From: Citrobacter sp. MGH106
Lineage (GTDB): Bacteria; Pseudomonadota; Gammaproteobacteria; Enterobacterales; Enterobacteriaceae
Assembly: GCF_001037495.1 (NCBI RefSeq)
Contig: NZ_KQ089823.1
Location: 248,001 to 312,000 of the forward strand
DNA: 64,000 nucleotides
Direction of reading: 5' to 3'
Shown in pieces: positions 48,196-57,995 of the stretch; the first letter of the stretch is position 1; each line of letters starts with the position of its first letter. Position numbers and translations under genes: made by a program. A model generated the notes under the pieces. The model did not search any database and was not told the DNA's origin. It saw only the letters and a list, made by a program, of their open reading frames with translations.

Positions 48196-48968
48196 TTGTG
48201 ATGCCCAGACGCTTGTCAGACGAGGTTGCTTCTCGTGTGCGGGCGCTGATTGAAGAGCAAAGACTGGAAGCGGGCATGAAATTGCCCGCCGAGCGCCAAC
48301 TGGCCGTACAGCTGGGTGTGTCGCGCAACTCACTGCGCGAAGCACTGGCAAAACTGGTGAGCGAAGGCGTACTGCTCAGCCGTCGTGGCGGCGGGACGTT
48401 TGTCCGCTGGCAGCATGAAGCCTGGTCTGAGCAAAATATTGTTCAGCCCCTGAAAAGTCTGATGGCGGACGATCCCGATTACAGTTTCGATATTCTGGAA
48501 GCCCGTCACGCCATCGAGGCCAGCACCGCCTGGCACGCCGCAATGCGTGCCACGGTCGCTGATAAAGAGAAAATCCGGCTCTGTTTTGAAGCAACGCAAA
48601 GTGAAGATCCGGATCTCGCTTCACAGGCAGACGTTCGCTTTCATCTCGCCATTGCTGAAGCCTCGCACAACGTGGTGCTGTTACAAACCATGCGCGGTTT
48701 CTTCGACGTCCTACAGTCTTCGGTGAAACAGAGTCGTCAGCGTATGTACCTCGTCCCCCCCGTATTTTCAAAACTTACGGAACAACATCTGGCGGTACTG
48801 GATGCCATTGTCGCCGGGGATGCCGACGGGGCACGCAAAGCGATGATGGCGCACCTCAGTTTTGTCCACACCACGATTAAACGATTTGATGAAGATCAGG
48901 CCCGCCAGGCGCGTATCACACGCCTGCCCGGTGACCATAATGAGATTAGCAGGGAGAACAACACATGA
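48192..48968 (+). CDS. lldR: L-lactate-responsive regulator LldR
   Basis: 258-residue GntR/FadR-subfamily regulator. Winged helix-turn-helix at about residues 8-75 ([20 protein letters not shown]), then a helical FCD ligand domain. It controls lldPRD with lactate as effector. Its ATG overlaps the lldP stop, and its stop overlaps lldD. Confidence 0.96.
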   Translation: MIVMPRRLSDEVASRVRALIEEQRLEAGMKLPAERQLAVQLGVSRNSLREALAKLVSEGVLLSRRGGGTFVRWQHEAWSEQNIVQPLKSLMADDPDYSFDILEARHAIEASTAWHAAMRATVADKEKIRLCFEATQSEDPDLASQADVRFHLAIAEASHNVVLLQTMRGFFDVLQSSVKQSRQRMYLVPPVFSKLTEQHLAVLDAIVAGDADGARKAMMAHLSFVHTTIKRFDEDQARQARITRLPGDHNEISRENNT

Positions 48969-50152
48969 TTATTTCAGCAGCCAGCGATTATCGCGCCGCA
49001 GCCCAACGCATTCTGCCCCCTTTCTTGTTCCACTACATTGACGGTGGTGCGTATGCGGAGCATACCCTGCGTCGTAACGTGGCAGATTTATCAGAGGTGG
49101 CACTCCGCCAGCGCGTGCTGAAGAACATGGCAGACCTCAGTCTGGAAACTACCCTGTTCAACGAAAAACTGTCGATGCCGGTCGCTTTAGCGCCGGTTGG
49201 TTTGTGTGGCATGTATGCACGCCGGGGTGAAGTTCAGGCCGCCGCCGCCGCTGATGCCAAGGGTATTCCGTTTACCCTTTCGACGGTTTCCGTTTGCCCA
49301 ATTGAAGAAGTCGCCCCGACCATTAAGCGTCCAATGTGGTTCCAGCTGTACGTCCTGCGCGACCGCGGTTTTATGCGTAACGCCCTGGAGCGCGCCAAAG
49401 CAGCAGGCTGCTCCACGTTGGTCTTTACCGTTGATATGCCTACGCCCGGCGCACGTTATCGTGATGCCCATTCTGGTATGAGCGGCCCGAATGCAGCAAT
49501 GCGCCGCTACTGGCAGGCAGTAACTCATCCACAGTGGGCGTGGGATGTCGGCCTGAACGGCCGTCCGCACGATTTAGGCAATATCTCAGCCTATTTAGGT
49601 AAACCAACTGGCCTTGAAGATTATATCGGCTGGCTGGCGAATAACTTCGACCCTTCCATTTCCTGGAAAGACCTGGAGTGGATCCGTGAATTCTGGGATG
49701 GCCCGATGGTGATCAAAGGGATCCTCGATGCGGAGGACGCCCGCGACGCCGTGCGCTTTGGCGCGGATGGCATCGTCGTCTCTAACCACGGCGGCCGCCA
49801 GCTTGATGGCGTGCTGTCTTCTGCACGCGCGCTGCCCGCCATTGCCGACGCAGTAAAAGGCGATATCGCGATTCTGGCAGATAGCGGCATTCGTAACGGT
49901 CTGGACGTCGTGCGTATGATCGCACTGGGGGCCGACAGCGTTCTACTGGGTCGCGCGTATCTGTACGCTCTGGCAACCCATGGCCAGGCGGGTGTGGCGA
50001 ATCTGCTGAATCTGATTGAGAAAGAGATGAAGGTGGCGATGACGTTGACCGGCGCGAAGTCGATCGGTGAAATCAGCAAGGACTCACTGGTGCAAGAACT
50101 TAGTAAACTACCGATGGCGCTGGCACCGCTTCCCCATGGGGACGCGGCGTAG
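48965..50152 (+). CDS. lldD: L-lactate dehydrogenase (FMN, quinone-linked)
   Basis: 395-residue FMN enzyme of the alpha-hydroxyacid oxidase family, membrane associated. It oxidises L-lactate to pyruvate and passes electrons to quinone. The active-site His is in [10 protein letters not shown], and FMN contacts lie in MWFQLYV and [13 protein letters not shown]. Overlaps lldR by four bases. Confidence 0.97.
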   Translation: MIISAASDYRAAAQRILPPFLFHYIDGGAYAEHTLRRNVADLSEVALRQRVLKNMADLSLETTLFNEKLSMPVALAPVGLCGMYARRGEVQAAAAADAKGIPFTLSTVSVCPIEEVAPTIKRPMWFQLYVLRDRGFMRNALERAKAAGCSTLVFTVDMPTPGARYRDAHSGMSGPNAAMRRYWQAVTHPQWAWDVGLNGRPHDLGNISAYLGKPTGLEDYIGWLANNFDPSISWKDLEWIREFWDGPMVIKGILDAEDARDAVRFGADGIVVSNHGGRQLDGVLSSARALPAIADAVKGDIAILADSGIRNGLDVVRMIALGADSVLLGRAYLYALATHGQAGVANLLNLIEKEMKVAMTLTGAKSIGEISKDSLVQELSKLPMALAPLPHGDAA

Positions 50153-50162
50153 TGAAAATGCT

Positions 50163-50194
50163 ATGCTGCCCCCCGCAATTAAGGGGGCAGCATG
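50163..50194 (+). promoter_or_regulatory. Hairpin covering the trmL ribosome-binding site
   Basis: ATGCTGCCCCC (50163-50173) pairs perfectly with GGGGGCAGCAT (50183-50193). The 3' arm contains the Shine-Dalgarno (AAGGGGG) and the first two bases of the trmL ATG. It could both end lld transcripts and hold trmL translation low. Confidence 0.6.
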
Positions 50195-50665
50195 CTTAAC
50201 ATCGTTTTATTCGAACCAGAAATTCCGCCGAATACCGGCAATATCATCCGCCTGTGCGCTAACACCGGGTTTCGTCTGCATATCATTGAGCCGATGGGTT
50301 TTACGTGGGACGATAAACGCCTGCGCCGCGCAGGGCTGGATTATCATGAGTTTACGGCGGTGGTTCGCCATCACGATTACGCCGCGTTTATCGAAGCCGA
50401 AAAACCGCAGCGCATGTTCGCCCTCACCACCAAAGGCACCCCAGCACATAGTGCTGTGAGCTATCAGGATGGTGATTATCTGATGTTTGGCCCGGAAACA
50501 CGCGGCCTGCCAGCGACAATTCTGGACGCCCTGCCAGCCGAACAAAAAATCCGTATTCCAATGATGCCGGACAGTCGCAGTATGAACCTGTCAAATGCGG
50601 TATCGGTGGTGGTGTATGAGGCCTGGCGCCAGTTGGGCTATCCTGGAGCAATATTGCGAAGTTGA
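50192..50665 (+). CDS. trmL: tRNA (cytidine/uridine-2'-O-)-methyltransferase TrmL
   Basis: 157-residue SPOUT methyltransferase, identical in length to E. coli TrmL (YibK). Methylates the wobble base 34 of tRNA-Leu isoacceptors. Trefoil-knot motifs are clear: [13 protein letters not shown] (motif 1), [11 protein letters not shown] (motif 2) and [18 protein letters not shown] (motif 3). Confidence 0.96.
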   Translation: MLNIVLFEPEIPPNTGNIIRLCANTGFRLHIIEPMGFTWDDKRLRRAGLDYHEFTAVVRHHDYAAFIEAEKPQRMFALTTKGTPAHSAVSYQDGDYLMFGPETRGLPATILDALPAEQKIRIPMMPDSRSMNLSNAVSVVVYEAWRQLGYPGAILRS

Positions 50666-50829
50666 TTTTGAAGGATGGCGACTGGCGCCTTATCCTACAC
50701 GAATTTGCCATTTATTTTTCGAGCGTTATCGGCGCAGTCAGGTTGGACACGGACTGCGCGCAGCCACCGGAGCGTACACGCAGTACGTGAGGATGGCGAG
50801 CACAGCCCGGGTTCAAGATGAGCTCGAAA
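50666..50829. repeat. Intergenic repeat block between trmL and cysE
   Basis: A REP-like arm pair (AAGGATGGCG and CGCCTTATCC, about 50670-50695) is followed by a GC-rich block with CGTAC-ACGCA-GTACG near 50773-50787 and GAGGATGGCGAGCAC just after. No ORF is credible here. The block has the look of a dispersed enterobacterial repeat. Confidence 0.45.
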
Positions 50830-51651
50830 TCAGATGCCGTCGCCGTACTCGAACGTATGGTGTATGCCATTGAAATGCTGATCCATATCCATAGATGGCT
50901 TATCACTGTCGGGTTTGCCGACAATCCGTGCTGGAACGCCTGCGGCGGTGGTGTGTGGCGGTACAGGCTGTAAGACGACAGAGCCTGCGCCAATCTTCGC
51001 ACCGCGTCCAACCTCTATGTTGCCGAGAATTTTCGCTCCCGCGCCAATCATAACGCCTTCACGAATTTTCGGATGGCGATCGCCCCCCGCTTTACCCGTC
51101 CCGCCAAGCGTCACGGATTGCAGGATGGAAACATCGTTTTCAATTACCGCAGTTTCACCGACCACAATACCGGTAGCGTGATCGAGCATAATCCCGCGGC
51201 CAATTTTTGCCGCCGGGTGAATATCGACCTGGAAAGTGACTGACACCTGATTTTGCAGGAAGATCGCCAGCGCCTGTCGCCCCTGATGCCACAACCAGTG
51301 ACCGATGCGGTAGGCCTGCAACGCATGAAAGCCCTTCAGGTACAGAAGTGGGGTTGAGTATTTATCAACGGCCGGGTCACGAGTGCGCACAGCCTGAATA
51401 TCGCAGGCCGCTGAAGCAATCATTTCTGGATCAGCCGCGTAAGCTTCTTCCACGACTTCGCGGATAGCAATCGCAGGCATTATTGGAGAAGCAAGTTTGT
51501 TCGCCAGCATATAACTCAGCGCACTGCCGAGGTTTTCATGCTTGAGCAGCGTTGCGTGGTAAAAACTGGCCAGCATTGGCTCACAGTCAGCCAGTGCCCG
51601 GGCTTCCGCTTTAATATTTTTCCAGACAATATCCAGTTCTTCACACGGCAT
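50830..51651 (-). CDS. cysE: Serine acetyltransferase CysE
   Basis: 273 residues, as in E. coli. Forms O-acetylserine from serine and acetyl-CoA, the first step of cysteine synthesis. An N-terminal helical domain (about 1-140) precedes left-handed beta-helix hexapeptide repeats (IGRGIMLDHATGIVVGETAV, then IGAGAKILGNIEVGRGAKIG). The C-terminal tail ends in Ile, the residue CysK binds in the cysteine synthase complex. Confidence 0.97.
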   Translation of the reverse strand: MPCEELDIVWKNIKAEARALADCEPMLASFYHATLLKHENLGSALSYMLANKLASPIMPAIAIREVVEEAYAADPEMIASAACDIQAVRTRDPAVDKYSTPLLYLKGFHALQAYRIGHWLWHQGRQALAIFLQNQVSVTFQVDIHPAAKIGRGIMLDHATGIVVGETAVIENDVSILQSVTLGGTGKAGGDRHPKIREGVMIGAGAKILGNIEVGRGAKIGAGSVVLQPVPPHTTAAGVPARIVGKPDSDKPSMDMDQHFNGIHHTFEYGDGI

Positions 51652-51673
51652 TGCATACTCCAGAAGGTAGCAA

Positions 51674-51707
51674 AACGACCGACCCGTTCTATGCGGGTCG
51701 GGCCGTT
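51674..51707. terminator. Terminator between gpsA and cysE
   Basis: CCGACCCG (51679-51686) pairs with CGGGTCGG (51694-51701), extended by AACG and CGTT. It lies just after the gpsA stop on the minus strand and partly separates gpsA from cysE. Confidence 0.6.
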
Positions 51708-51729
51708 ATAGTAAAACAGATCCTGATAG

Positions 51730-52749
51730 CTAGTGGTTACTACGCTCGTCCTTGCGTGCACGACCTAATAACGTCAATGCTGCCTCGCGCGCGTTTTTTC
51801 CGCAATACAATACTTGATAAATTTCCTCGGTTATTGGCATTTCGACACCAAAACGGTGCGCCAATTCACGAACTTCTTTCGTATTACGGTAACCTTCAAC
51901 CACCTGGCCAATCTTGTCCTGCGCGCCCTGCACATCCATACCCTGACCAAGCATCATGCCGAAACGACGGTTACGTGACTGGTTATCGGTACAGGTCAGC
52001 ACCAGATCGCCTAAACCTGCCATTCCCATGAAGGTGGCAGGATCGGCCCCCAGCGCCACGCCAAGGCGCGACATCTCGGTGAGACCACGGGTAATCAATG
52101 CCGTACGCGCATTGGCGCCAAAACCGATACCATCAGACATCCCCGCGCCAATCGCAATCACGTTTTTCACCGCGCCGCCAAGCTGAACACCAATGAAATC
52201 CGGGTTGCTGTAGACACGGAAGCTTTTGCCACAGTGCAGCAATTGCTGCAGATCGTCAGCAAAGGTATCGTCCGTCGAAGCCAGAGAAATCGCGGTAGGC
52301 ATACCCGCCGCCAGCTCTTTAGCAAACGTTGGGCCGGAAATGACCGCCAGCGGGATAGCATCCCCCAGCGCTTCACGCGCGACGTCCTGTAACAGGCGTC
52401 CCGTTTCCGCTTCCAGACCTTTTGTCGCCCAAACCAGGCGCGCATCAGAGCGCATCAGCGGTTTGATCTGTCGCAGCACTTCGCCAAAGACATGGCTCGG
52501 CACCACTACAAGAATATTACGGCTGGCTGCCAGCGCCGTGGCTAAATCACTTTCCAGGCGCAGCGTTTCAGGAAAAGGCACATCAGGGAGGAACGCGACG
52601 TTGCAACGATCGTGCTCAAGAGTCGCGATATGTTTGGGATCATGGCCCCACAGAACAACCTGATGGCCATTTCTTGCCAGGGTGATGGCAAGAGCGGTGC
52701 CGTACGAGCCGGCACCAATCACAGTCATTGAAGCATTACTTTGGTTCAT
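51730..52749 (-). CDS. gpsA: Glycerol-3-phosphate dehydrogenase (NAD(P)+)
   Basis: 339 residues. Reduces dihydroxyacetone phosphate to sn-glycerol 3-phosphate for phospholipid synthesis. The cofactor loop is [20 protein letters not shown], and the active-site Lys lies in [13 protein letters not shown]. Start and secB stop share one base (TGATG), so they are translationally coupled. Confidence 0.97.
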   Translation of the reverse strand: MNQSNASMTVIGAGSYGTALAITLARNGHQVVLWGHDPKHIATLEHDRCNVAFLPDVPFPETLRLESDLATALAASRNILVVVPSHVFGEVLRQIKPLMRSDARLVWATKGLEAETGRLLQDVAREALGDAIPLAVISGPTFAKELAAGMPTAISLASTDDTFADDLQQLLHCGKSFRVYSNPDFIGVQLGGAVKNVIAIGAGMSDGIGFGANARTALITRGLTEMSRLGVALGADPATFMGMAGLGDLVLTCTDNQSRNRRFGMMLGQGMDVQGAQDKIGQVVEGYRNTKEVRELAHRFGVEMPITEEIYQVLYCGKNAREAALTLLGRARKDERSNH

Positions 52750-53216
52750 CAGGCATCCTGATGTTCTTCAGTACCTTCACCAGCCTGCTGCTGTAAATAG
52801 TTCATGAACAGCGCATCGAAGTTGACCGGCGCAAGGTTCAGTTGCGGGAACGTACCGCGTGAAACCAGGCTGGTGATGCATTCGCGGGCATATGGGAACA
52901 GAATGTTCGGGCAGTATGCACCCAGGCAATGCGCCATCTGAGTCCCTTCAATACCACTGATGGAGAAGATACCGCCCTGCTGAACTTCGCACAGGAACGC
53001 AGTTTCTTCACCCAGAGAAGCCGTTACGGTGACACGCAGCACAACTTCATACACATCATCTGCCAGTTGGGTAGATGCAGTATCAAGATCAAGTTTAACC
53101 TCTGGCTGCCAATCTTTCTGGAAAACATGCGGTGCATTTGGCGCTTCGAAAGATACATCCTTGGTATAAATACGTTGGATCTGGAAAGCCATTTCAGTGT
53201 TGTTTTGTTCTGACAT
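52749..53216 (-). CDS. secB: Protein-export chaperone SecB
   Basis: 155-residue tetrameric cytosolic chaperone that keeps preproteins unfolded and hands them to SecA. The N-terminal part ([20 protein letters not shown]) and [20 protein letters not shown] are typical. Lies between grxC and gpsA in the order yibN-grxC-secB-gpsA. Confidence 0.97.
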   Translation of the reverse strand: MSEQNNTEMAFQIQRIYTKDVSFEAPNAPHVFQKDWQPEVKLDLDTASTQLADDVYEVVLRVTVTASLGEETAFLCEVQQGGIFSISGIEGTQMAHCLGAYCPNILFPYARECITSLVSRGTFPQLNLAPVNFDALFMNYLQQQAGEGTEEHQDA

Positions 53217-53263
53217 GTTTAGAAAACCCTTTAGTGTTGTCCTTTAAATACTTTCTGTACGCC

Positions 53264-53515
53264 TTAACGCAGCAGGGGATCCAGTCCACCACGCGCATCC
53301 AACGCATACAAGTCGTCACAACCGCCAATGTGCTGTGCATCAATAAAAATCTGCGGAACCGTCGTACGGCCACTGCGCTTGATCATCTCTTCACGTTTCA
53401 CGGCATCACCGTCAATCGGAAGTTCCTGGAAACTCACACCCTTGCTGTTCAACAGCGCTTTTGCGCGGTGGCAAAACGGGCAGGTTGCTTTGGTATAGAT
53501 CTCGATATTGGCCAT
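53264..53515 (-). CDS. grxC: Glutaredoxin 3
   Basis: 83-residue glutathione-dependent thiol reductase. The dithiol active site is CPFC (residues 11-14), with the cis-Pro segment TTVPQIF and the glutathione-site GGCDDL. Cytosolic; reduces disulphides including ribonucleotide reductase. Confidence 0.97.
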   Translation of the reverse strand: MANIEIYTKATCPFCHRAKALLNSKGVSFQELPIDGDAVKREEMIKRSGRTTVPQIFIDAQHIGGCDDLYALDARGGLDPLLR

Positions 53516-53543
53516 GACTTCTCTCCGATATTACCTTACGGTG

Positions 53544-53975
53544 CTATTTGCCGCGAACCAGTGGCAGGTTTTCACCACTCCAGCCTGCTACGCCGTCTTT
53601 CAGTACAGATACCTGCTCAAAACCAGCTTTGATCAGTGCGGTTGCAGATTCCTGACACTGCATGCCGGAACCATCAACCACAATGACCGGTTTGGCCTTG
53701 TGTTTTTCAAGCTCACCAAAATTATTGGCTTTGATTTCGCTTGGCAGCAGGTTCGTGGAGCCTGCGATATGACCTTTGCGGAAGTCATCGCGCTGACGTA
53801 AGTCCACAATAACCGCATCTTCTTTATTGATAAGACGCGTAGCTTCACCACGTGTGATTACCTTCACTTTCGAGGTCAGGCTTTTAAACGTAGTAAATAA
53901 TACAGCCGCCAGTAACGCAATCCAGGCGATACTCAATACAGGGTGGCGACTAACAAATTGCATAATTTCTTGCAT
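53544..53975 (-). CDS. yibN: Membrane-anchored rhodanese-like protein YibN
   Basis: 143 residues from ATG 53975 ([18 protein letters not shown]), the E. coli length. One N-terminal membrane helix (about 8-28) and a cytoplasmic rhodanese domain with the active-loop Cys in [11 protein letters not shown]. Probably part of the yibN-grxC-secB-gpsA operon, suggesting a link to thiol chemistry or protein export. Confidence 0.94.
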   Translation of the reverse strand: MQEIMQFVSRHPVLSIAWIALLAAVLFTTFKSLTSKVKVITRGEATRLINKEDAVIVDLRQRDDFRKGHIAGSTNLLPSEIKANNFGELEKHKAKPVIVVDGSGMQCQESATALIKAGFEQVSVLKDGVAGWSGENLPLVRGK

Positions 53976-54221
53976 GGGGGGTAACAACTCCCGACTTAGT
54001 GATTAAAAAACAGGGAAAGAGTATACCTGCGCGTTGGCGCAAATACAGCCAGAGCGTGCATTGGATTGCATTTTTGCGGAGCGCTACCGAAAAAAAAACG
54101 TAAATCAGAGCACTCCCCGGACCGCTCTACCCCATTATTTGATCTTCTGGGGCTATTTTATCGATTCAGCTGTAGTAAAATTACGCAATTACTTTTGTCT
54201 ATTGAGTGTGAGGTTGTCGCA

Positions 54222-55766
54222 ATGTCGGTTTCTAAAAAACCTATGGTACTGGTGATTCTGGATGGCTATGGCTATCGTGAAGACAGCCAGGATAATGCCA
54301 TCTTTAATGCCAAAACCCCGGTGATGGATGCTCTGTGGGCAAAACGTCCGCATACCCTGATTGATGCGTCTGGTCTGGAAGTCGGGCTGCCTGATCGCCA
54401 GATGGGCAACTCCGAAGTGGGCCACGTCAACCTGGGCGCGGGCCGTATCGTGTATCAGGACCTGACTCGTCTGGATGTTGAAATCAAAGAACGTACCTTC
54501 TTCGCTAACCCGGTGCTGACCGATGCGGTTGACCAGGCAAAAAATAGCGGAAAAGCAGTACACATCATGGGTCTGCTGTCTGCTGGTGGCGTACACAGCC
54601 ACGAAGCTCACATCATGGCGATGGTTGAACTGGCTGCAGAACGCGGCGCAGAAAAAATCTATCTGCACGCCTTCCTCGATGGCCGCGATACCCCACCGCG
54701 CAGCGCTGAAAAATCCCTGCAAAAATTCGAAGAGAAATTTGCTGCACTGGGCAAAGGCCGCGTAGCGTCCATCATTGGTCGTTACTACGCAATGGACCGC
54801 GACAACCGTTGGGATCGCGTTGAACAAGCGTATGACCTGATGACGCTGGCACAGGGTGAATTCCAGGCTGATACTGCGGTAGCTGGCCTGCAAGCTGCTT
54901 ATGCCCGCGATGAAAACGACGAATTCGTGAAAGCGACCGTGATCCGTGCTGAAGGCCAGGCTGATGCCGCAATGGAAGACGGCGATACGCTGATTTTCAT
55001 GAACTTCCGTGCTGACCGTGCGCGTGAAATTACCCGTGCGTTTGTTAACACTGACTTCGATGGTTTCGCACGTAAGAAAGTCGTTAACCTCAACTTTGTG
55101 ATGCTGACCGAATACGCGGCTGACATCAAAACTGCCGTTGCCTATCCACCAGCATCTCTGGCTAACACTCTTGGCGAGTGGATGGCGAAACACGACAAAA
55201 CGCAGCTGCGTATTTCCGAAACCGAAAAATATGCACACGTCACCTTCTTCTTCAACGGCGGCGTAGAAGAGCCGTTCAAAGGCGAAGAACGCATCCTGAT
55301 CAACTCCCCGAAAGTTGCTACCTACGATCTGCAGCCAGAAATGAGCTCCGCAGAACTGACCGAGAAGCTGGTTGCCGCGATTGAGAGCGGTAAATACGAC
55401 ACCATCATCTGTAACTACCCGAACGGCGATATGGTCGGCCACACCGGGGTGATGGAAGCGGCAGTTAAAGCAGTGGAAGCGCTGGATCACTGCGTTGAGC
55501 AGGTAGCCAAAGCGGTTGAATCCGTTGGCGGCCAGTTGCTGATTACCGCAGACCACGGTAACGCTGAGCAAATGCGCGATCCGTCTACCGGTCAAGCACA
55601 TACCGCACATACCAACCTGCCAGTTCCGCTGATTTATGTGGGCGACAAAAACGTCAAAGCAGTCGAAGGCGGTAAACTTTCCGATATCGCCCCGACCATG
55701 CTGACGCTGATGGGTATGGAAATCCCGCAAGAGATGACTGGTAAGCCGCTGTTCATCGTGGAATAA
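54222..55766 (+). CDS. gpmI: 2,3-bisphosphoglycerate-independent phosphoglycerate mutase
   Basis: 514 residues from ATG 54222 ([18 protein letters not shown]), preceded by GAGGTTGTCGCA. Interconverts 3- and 2-phosphoglycerate with two Mn ions. The phosphorylated Ser is in [14 protein letters not shown], and metal ligands lie in [14 protein letters not shown] and [10 protein letters not shown]. Divergent from yibN. Confidence 0.97.
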   Translation: MSVSKKPMVLVILDGYGYREDSQDNAIFNAKTPVMDALWAKRPHTLIDASGLEVGLPDRQMGNSEVGHVNLGAGRIVYQDLTRLDVEIKERTFFANPVLTDAVDQAKNSGKAVHIMGLLSAGGVHSHEAHIMAMVELAAERGAEKIYLHAFLDGRDTPPRSAEKSLQKFEEKFAALGKGRVASIIGRYYAMDRDNRWDRVEQAYDLMTLAQGEFQADTAVAGLQAAYARDENDEFVKATVIRAEGQADAAMEDGDTLIFMNFRADRAREITRAFVNTDFDGFARKKVVNLNFVMLTEYAADIKTAVAYPPASLANTLGEWMAKHDKTQLRISETEKYAHVTFFFNGGVEEPFKGEERILINSPKVATYDLQPEMSSAELTEKLVAAIESGKYDTIICNYPNGDMVGHTGVMEAAVKAVEALDHCVEQVAKAVESVGGQLLITADHGNAEQMRDPSTGQAHTAHTNLPVPLIYVGDKNVKAVEGGKLSDIAPTMLTLMGMEIPQEMTGKPLFIVE

Positions 55767-55775
55767 TCCCTCCCC

Positions 55776-57059
55776 ATGAGGGGAAAGGCGATTAATACCA
55801 TCACATGGGCCGTGAAATTGCGAAAGTTTTCAGTCAGGCCCTTGTTCTACGCCAGCGCGCTTAGCGCTGGCGTATTGTTGTGCGCCTTTTCCGCCCATGC
55901 GGACGAACGCGATCAACTCAAATCTATTCAGGCCGATATCGCGGCAAAAGAACGCGCGGTACGCCAACAGCAGCAGCAGCGCTCCACCCTCCTCGCCCAG
56001 CTTAAAGTCCAGGAACAGGCTATCGCCGTTGCCGCGCGTCAATTACGCGAAACGCAAAATTCGCTGGCGCAGTTGAATGCACAAATCGCGGAGATGAATG
56101 CCTCAATAGCAAAACTGGAAAAACAACGCGCAGCGCAGGAGCGCAGCCTTGCGGCCCAACTGGATGCCGCGTTTCGTCAGGGTGAGCATACCGGTATCCA
56201 GTTAATCCTCAGCGGTGAAGAGAGCCAGCGTGGACAACGTCTACAGGCCTATTTTGGTTATCTGAACCAGGCGCGGCAGGAAACAATCGCCCAGTTGAAG
56301 CAAACTCGCGAAGAAGTCGATGCGCAGAAAGCCGAACTGGAAGATAAGCAGAGTGAACAACAGACGCTGTTGTACGAGCAGCGCGCTCAGCAGGCTAAGC
56401 TGGAACAGGCCCGTAATGAGCGCAAAAAAACGCTCGCAGGGCTGGAGTCATCCATCCAACAGGGTCAACAGCAGTTAAGCGAGTTGCGTGCCAACGAATC
56501 CCGTCTGCGCAACAGTCTTGCCCGGGCTGAAGCCGCCGCCAAAGCACGCGCTGAACGTGAAGCTCGTGAGGCGCAGGCTGTACGCGATAAGCAGCAGGAA
56601 GCGTCACGCAAAGGCTCTACGTACAAGCCGACCGAAAGTGAAAAATCACTGATGTCTCGTACCGGCGGTTTGGGTTCACCACGCGGTCAGGCATTCTGGC
56701 CTGTACGCGGCCCGACTTTGCATCGCTATGGCGAACAACTGCAAGGTGAGCTACGTTGGAAAGGGATGGTTATCGGCGCTTCCGAAGGTACCGAAGTAAA
56801 AGCCATTGCTGATGGCCGCGTTATTCTGGCGGACTGGCTACAAGGCTACGGTCTCGTCGTCGTGGTTGAACATGGTAAAGGCGATATGAGCCTGTACGGT
56901 TATAACCAAAGCGCACTGGTCAGCGTGGGTACGCAGGTTCGCGCCGGGCAGCCGATTGCCCTGGTGGGTAGCAGTGGTGGTCAGGGCAGACCTGCACTCT
57001 ATTTCGAAATTCGTCGCCAGGGTCAGGCGGTCAATCCACAGCCGTGGTTGGGAAGATAA
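55776..57059 (+). CDS. envC: Murein hydrolase activator EnvC
   Basis: 427 residues from ATG 55776. E. coli starts eight codons later, but that Met is Ile here (NTITWAVKL), so the longer form or a GTG start is used. An uncleaved-type N-terminal signal ends near AHA; a long coiled coil (about 45-280) binds FtsEX; the C-terminal LytM domain (about 310-425, WKGMVIGASEGTEVKAIADG) is catalytically degenerate and activates AmiA and AmiB at division. Ten bases after gpmI. Confidence 0.95.
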   Translation: MRGKAINTITWAVKLRKFSVRPLFYASALSAGVLLCAFSAHADERDQLKSIQADIAAKERAVRQQQQQRSTLLAQLKVQEQAIAVAARQLRETQNSLAQLNAQIAEMNASIAKLEKQRAAQERSLAAQLDAAFRQGEHTGIQLILSGEESQRGQRLQAYFGYLNQARQETIAQLKQTREEVDAQKAELEDKQSEQQTLLYEQRAQQAKLEQARNERKKTLAGLESSIQQGQQQLSELRANESRLRNSLARAEAAAKARAEREAREAQAVRDKQQEASRKGSTYKPTESEKSLMSRTGGLGSPRGQAFWPVRGPTLHRYGEQLQGELRWKGMVIGASEGTEVKAIADGRVILADWLQGYGLVVVVEHGKGDMSLYGYNQSALVSVGTQVRAGQPIALVGSSGGQGRPALYFEIRRQGQAVNPQPWLGR

Positions 57060-57062
57060 GTT

Positions 57063-57995
57063 TTGCCTCAGTTTCATCGCATATTGTTCTCACTCGCCAG
57101 CCTGCTGGCATTCGCAACCCCTGTTTTTGCTGGCAAACTCGCTATCGTCATTGATGATTTCGGTTATCGCCCGCACACTGAAAATCAGGTACTGGCGATG
57201 CCGTCAGCGATCTCCGTCGCCGTATTACCTAACGCCCCACATGCACGTGAGATGGCGACCAAAGCGCATAACAGTGGCCACGAAGTCTTGATCCACTTGC
57301 CAATGGCGCCGCTGAGCAAGCAGCCGCTGGAAAAAGATACTTTGCGTCCGGAGATGAGCAGCGACGAGATTGAGCGGATAATTCGCGACGCGGTGAACAA
57401 AGTGCCGTATGCCGTCGGACTCAACAACCATATGGGCAGCGCGATGACTTCCAGCCTGTTTGGGATGCAGAAAGTAATGCAGGCGCTGGAGCGCTACGAT
57501 CTCTACTTCCTGGACAGCATGACCATCGGCAATAGCCAGGCCATGCGTGCGGCTGCAGGAACGGGTGTGAAGGTCATCAAACGCAAAGTCTTCCTCGACG
57601 ACACACAAAACGAGGCGGACATTCGCCGTCAGTTTAATCGCGCAGTCGATCTTGCCCGCCGCAACGGTTCCGCTATTGCCATTGGGCACCCTCACCCTTC
57701 TACAGTACGTGTCCTGCAGCAGATGGTTTATAGCCTGCCAGCTGATATTACGCTGGTGCGCCCGAGCAGCCTGCTCAATGAACCGCAGGTGGACACCTCC
57801 ACGCCAAATCTGACGACACCGAAAAACGGCGCGCCTGATGCACCGCGAAATCCTTTCCGCGGAGTAAAACTGTGCAAGCCGAAAAAACCGTTAGAGCCGG
57901 TTTACGCCAGCCATTTCTTTAACGTGCTTGGAGAAAGCATCACCCAAAGCACGCTGGTGCAGTATATGAGACTGCAGTGGCAGGGCTGGCAGTAA
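57063..57995 (+). CDS. yibQ: Divergent polysaccharide deacetylase family protein YibQ
   Basis: 310 residues from a TTG at 57063, three bases after envC. A signal peptide (cleavage after VFA, about residue 20) is followed by LAIVIDDFGYR, the metal-site start of the DUF610 deacetylase-like fold, and by NNHMGSAMT and IGHPHPSTV with conserved His. Periplasmic; substrate unknown, cell wall is likely from its partner envC. Confidence 0.92.
   Translation: MPQFHRILFSLASLLAFATPVFAGKLAIVIDDFGYRPHTENQVLAMPSAISVAVLPNAPHAREMATKAHNSGHEVLIHLPMAPLSKQPLEKDTLRPEMSSDEIERIIRDAVNKVPYAVGLNNHMGSAMTSSLFGMQKVMQALERYDLYFLDSMTIGNSQAMRAAAGTGVKVIKRKVFLDDTQNEADIRRQFNRAVDLARRNGSAIAIGHPHPSTVRVLQQMVYSLPADITLVRPSSLLNEPQVDTSTPNLTTPKNGAPDAPRNPFRGVKLCKPKKPLEPVYASHFFNVLGESITQSTLVQYMRLQWQGWQ

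Noticed and set aside
49621-50079. 152-residue minus-strand ORF in lldD
   Set aside because: Antisense to conserved lldD coding sequence; composition is that of a shadow frame.
54189-55730. 513-residue minus-strand ORF
   Set aside because: Antisense to gpmI across its length, Cys/Phe/His-rich with no recognisable domain; a mirror of highly biased gpmI codons.
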